From: Carposina sasakii | Lineage: Eukaryota; Arthropoda; Insecta; Lepidoptera; Carposinidae | DNA length: 64,000 nucleotides | Direction: 5' to 3' | Assembly: GCA_014607495.2 (NCBI GenBank) | Contig: CP053167.1 | Coordinates: 6,262,001-6,326,000, forward strand | Shown here: positions 63,933 to 64,000 of the stretch, piece by piece | How the letters are laid out: every line of letters begins with the position of its first letter | Position numbering within the stretch: the first letter of the stretch is position 1 | The notes under the pieces: model-generated | Seen by the model: the letters and a program-made list of their open reading frames with translations, nothing else | What the model was told of the DNA's origin: nothing | The model's database searches: none | Made by a program: the position numbers and the translations under genes

Positions 63933-64000
63933 TCATCGCTTTTATACAGTTTTGATACGAAGATAGATTTATTCCAATAAACATGCTTTTCACACGTGGA

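Larger units (their letters stand above)
45734..64000. other. ANKS1 intron 12 (at least 18 kb) or downstream sequence
   Basis: No SAM or PTB coding sequence was recognised. Families B, M, L, N, A, C, F, E and P occur, listed separately. Stretches 47200-48480, 58200-59900 and 61600-64000 have only short meaningless frames and no known repeat. Confidence 0.6.

Overview
This window is animal genomic DNA, most probably from a moth or butterfly. It is AT-rich and intron-rich, and it carries interspersed repeats I associate with Lepidoptera: the family containing 'tattgcagtccactgctgg', the AACCGACTTC family, and many short inverted-repeat elements. No bacterial operon, CRISPR array, rRNA gene or virus was found. 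The long intergenic and intronic tracts are mostly eroded transposons.

Two protein-coding genes lie head to head. On the minus strand (about 3785 down to 455, continuing past position 1) is TM7SF3, a seven-transmembrane protein. Six consecutive exons in compatible phases are visible; they encode the signal peptide, the extracellular domain and the first membrane segments. On the plus strand (8732 to 45733, continuing past 64000) is the insect ANKS1 gene (Odin/AIDA-1 family; Drosophila CG4393-like). Eleven exons read in phase for about 1434 codons. Six ankyrin repeats come first, then a very long Ser/Asn-rich exon, a proline/basic exon, an exon with Tyr-Glu-Asn motifs, and an exon just before the point where the SAM domains should start. 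The SAM and PTB exons were not found, so the last intron is at least 18 kb or leaves the window.

The most interesting signals concern alternative ends of ANKS1. An additional 385-codon exon (27419-28574) has the same acceptor phase as the long exon, ends in a stop and is followed 40 nt later by AATAAA. It would give an ankyrin-only isoform of 697 residues, and it shares a short sequence module with the long exon, suggesting an old exon duplication. Two further ATG-initiated segments in intron 1 (12371-12426 and 14786-14892) end at donors in the phase that exon 2 needs. Internal promoter-like islands (about 32820-33051, 33755-33772 and 60230-60382) could drive ankyrin-less isoforms. A decayed, twice-repeated copy of half of exon 3 lies just downstream of exon 3.

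The gap between the two genes (3786-8731) is a transposon graveyard. It contains a 1.2 kb compound inverted repeat (about 4490-5697), a 179-bp CpG-rich foldback, and a hAT-like element (6679-8481) with an 8-bp target duplication, CAGCCAGT. That element itself contains a nested MITE and a dead LINE endonuclease fragment, and it ends about 100 bp before the ANKS1 promoter. Elsewhere I mark MITE families by their inverted repeats and target duplications: Harbinger-like with TTA, an 850-bp pogo-like element with TA and many 14-bp iterated motifs, and others. Exon calls rest on reading frames, splice consensus, phase agreement and family resemblance; no database search or RNA evidence was available.
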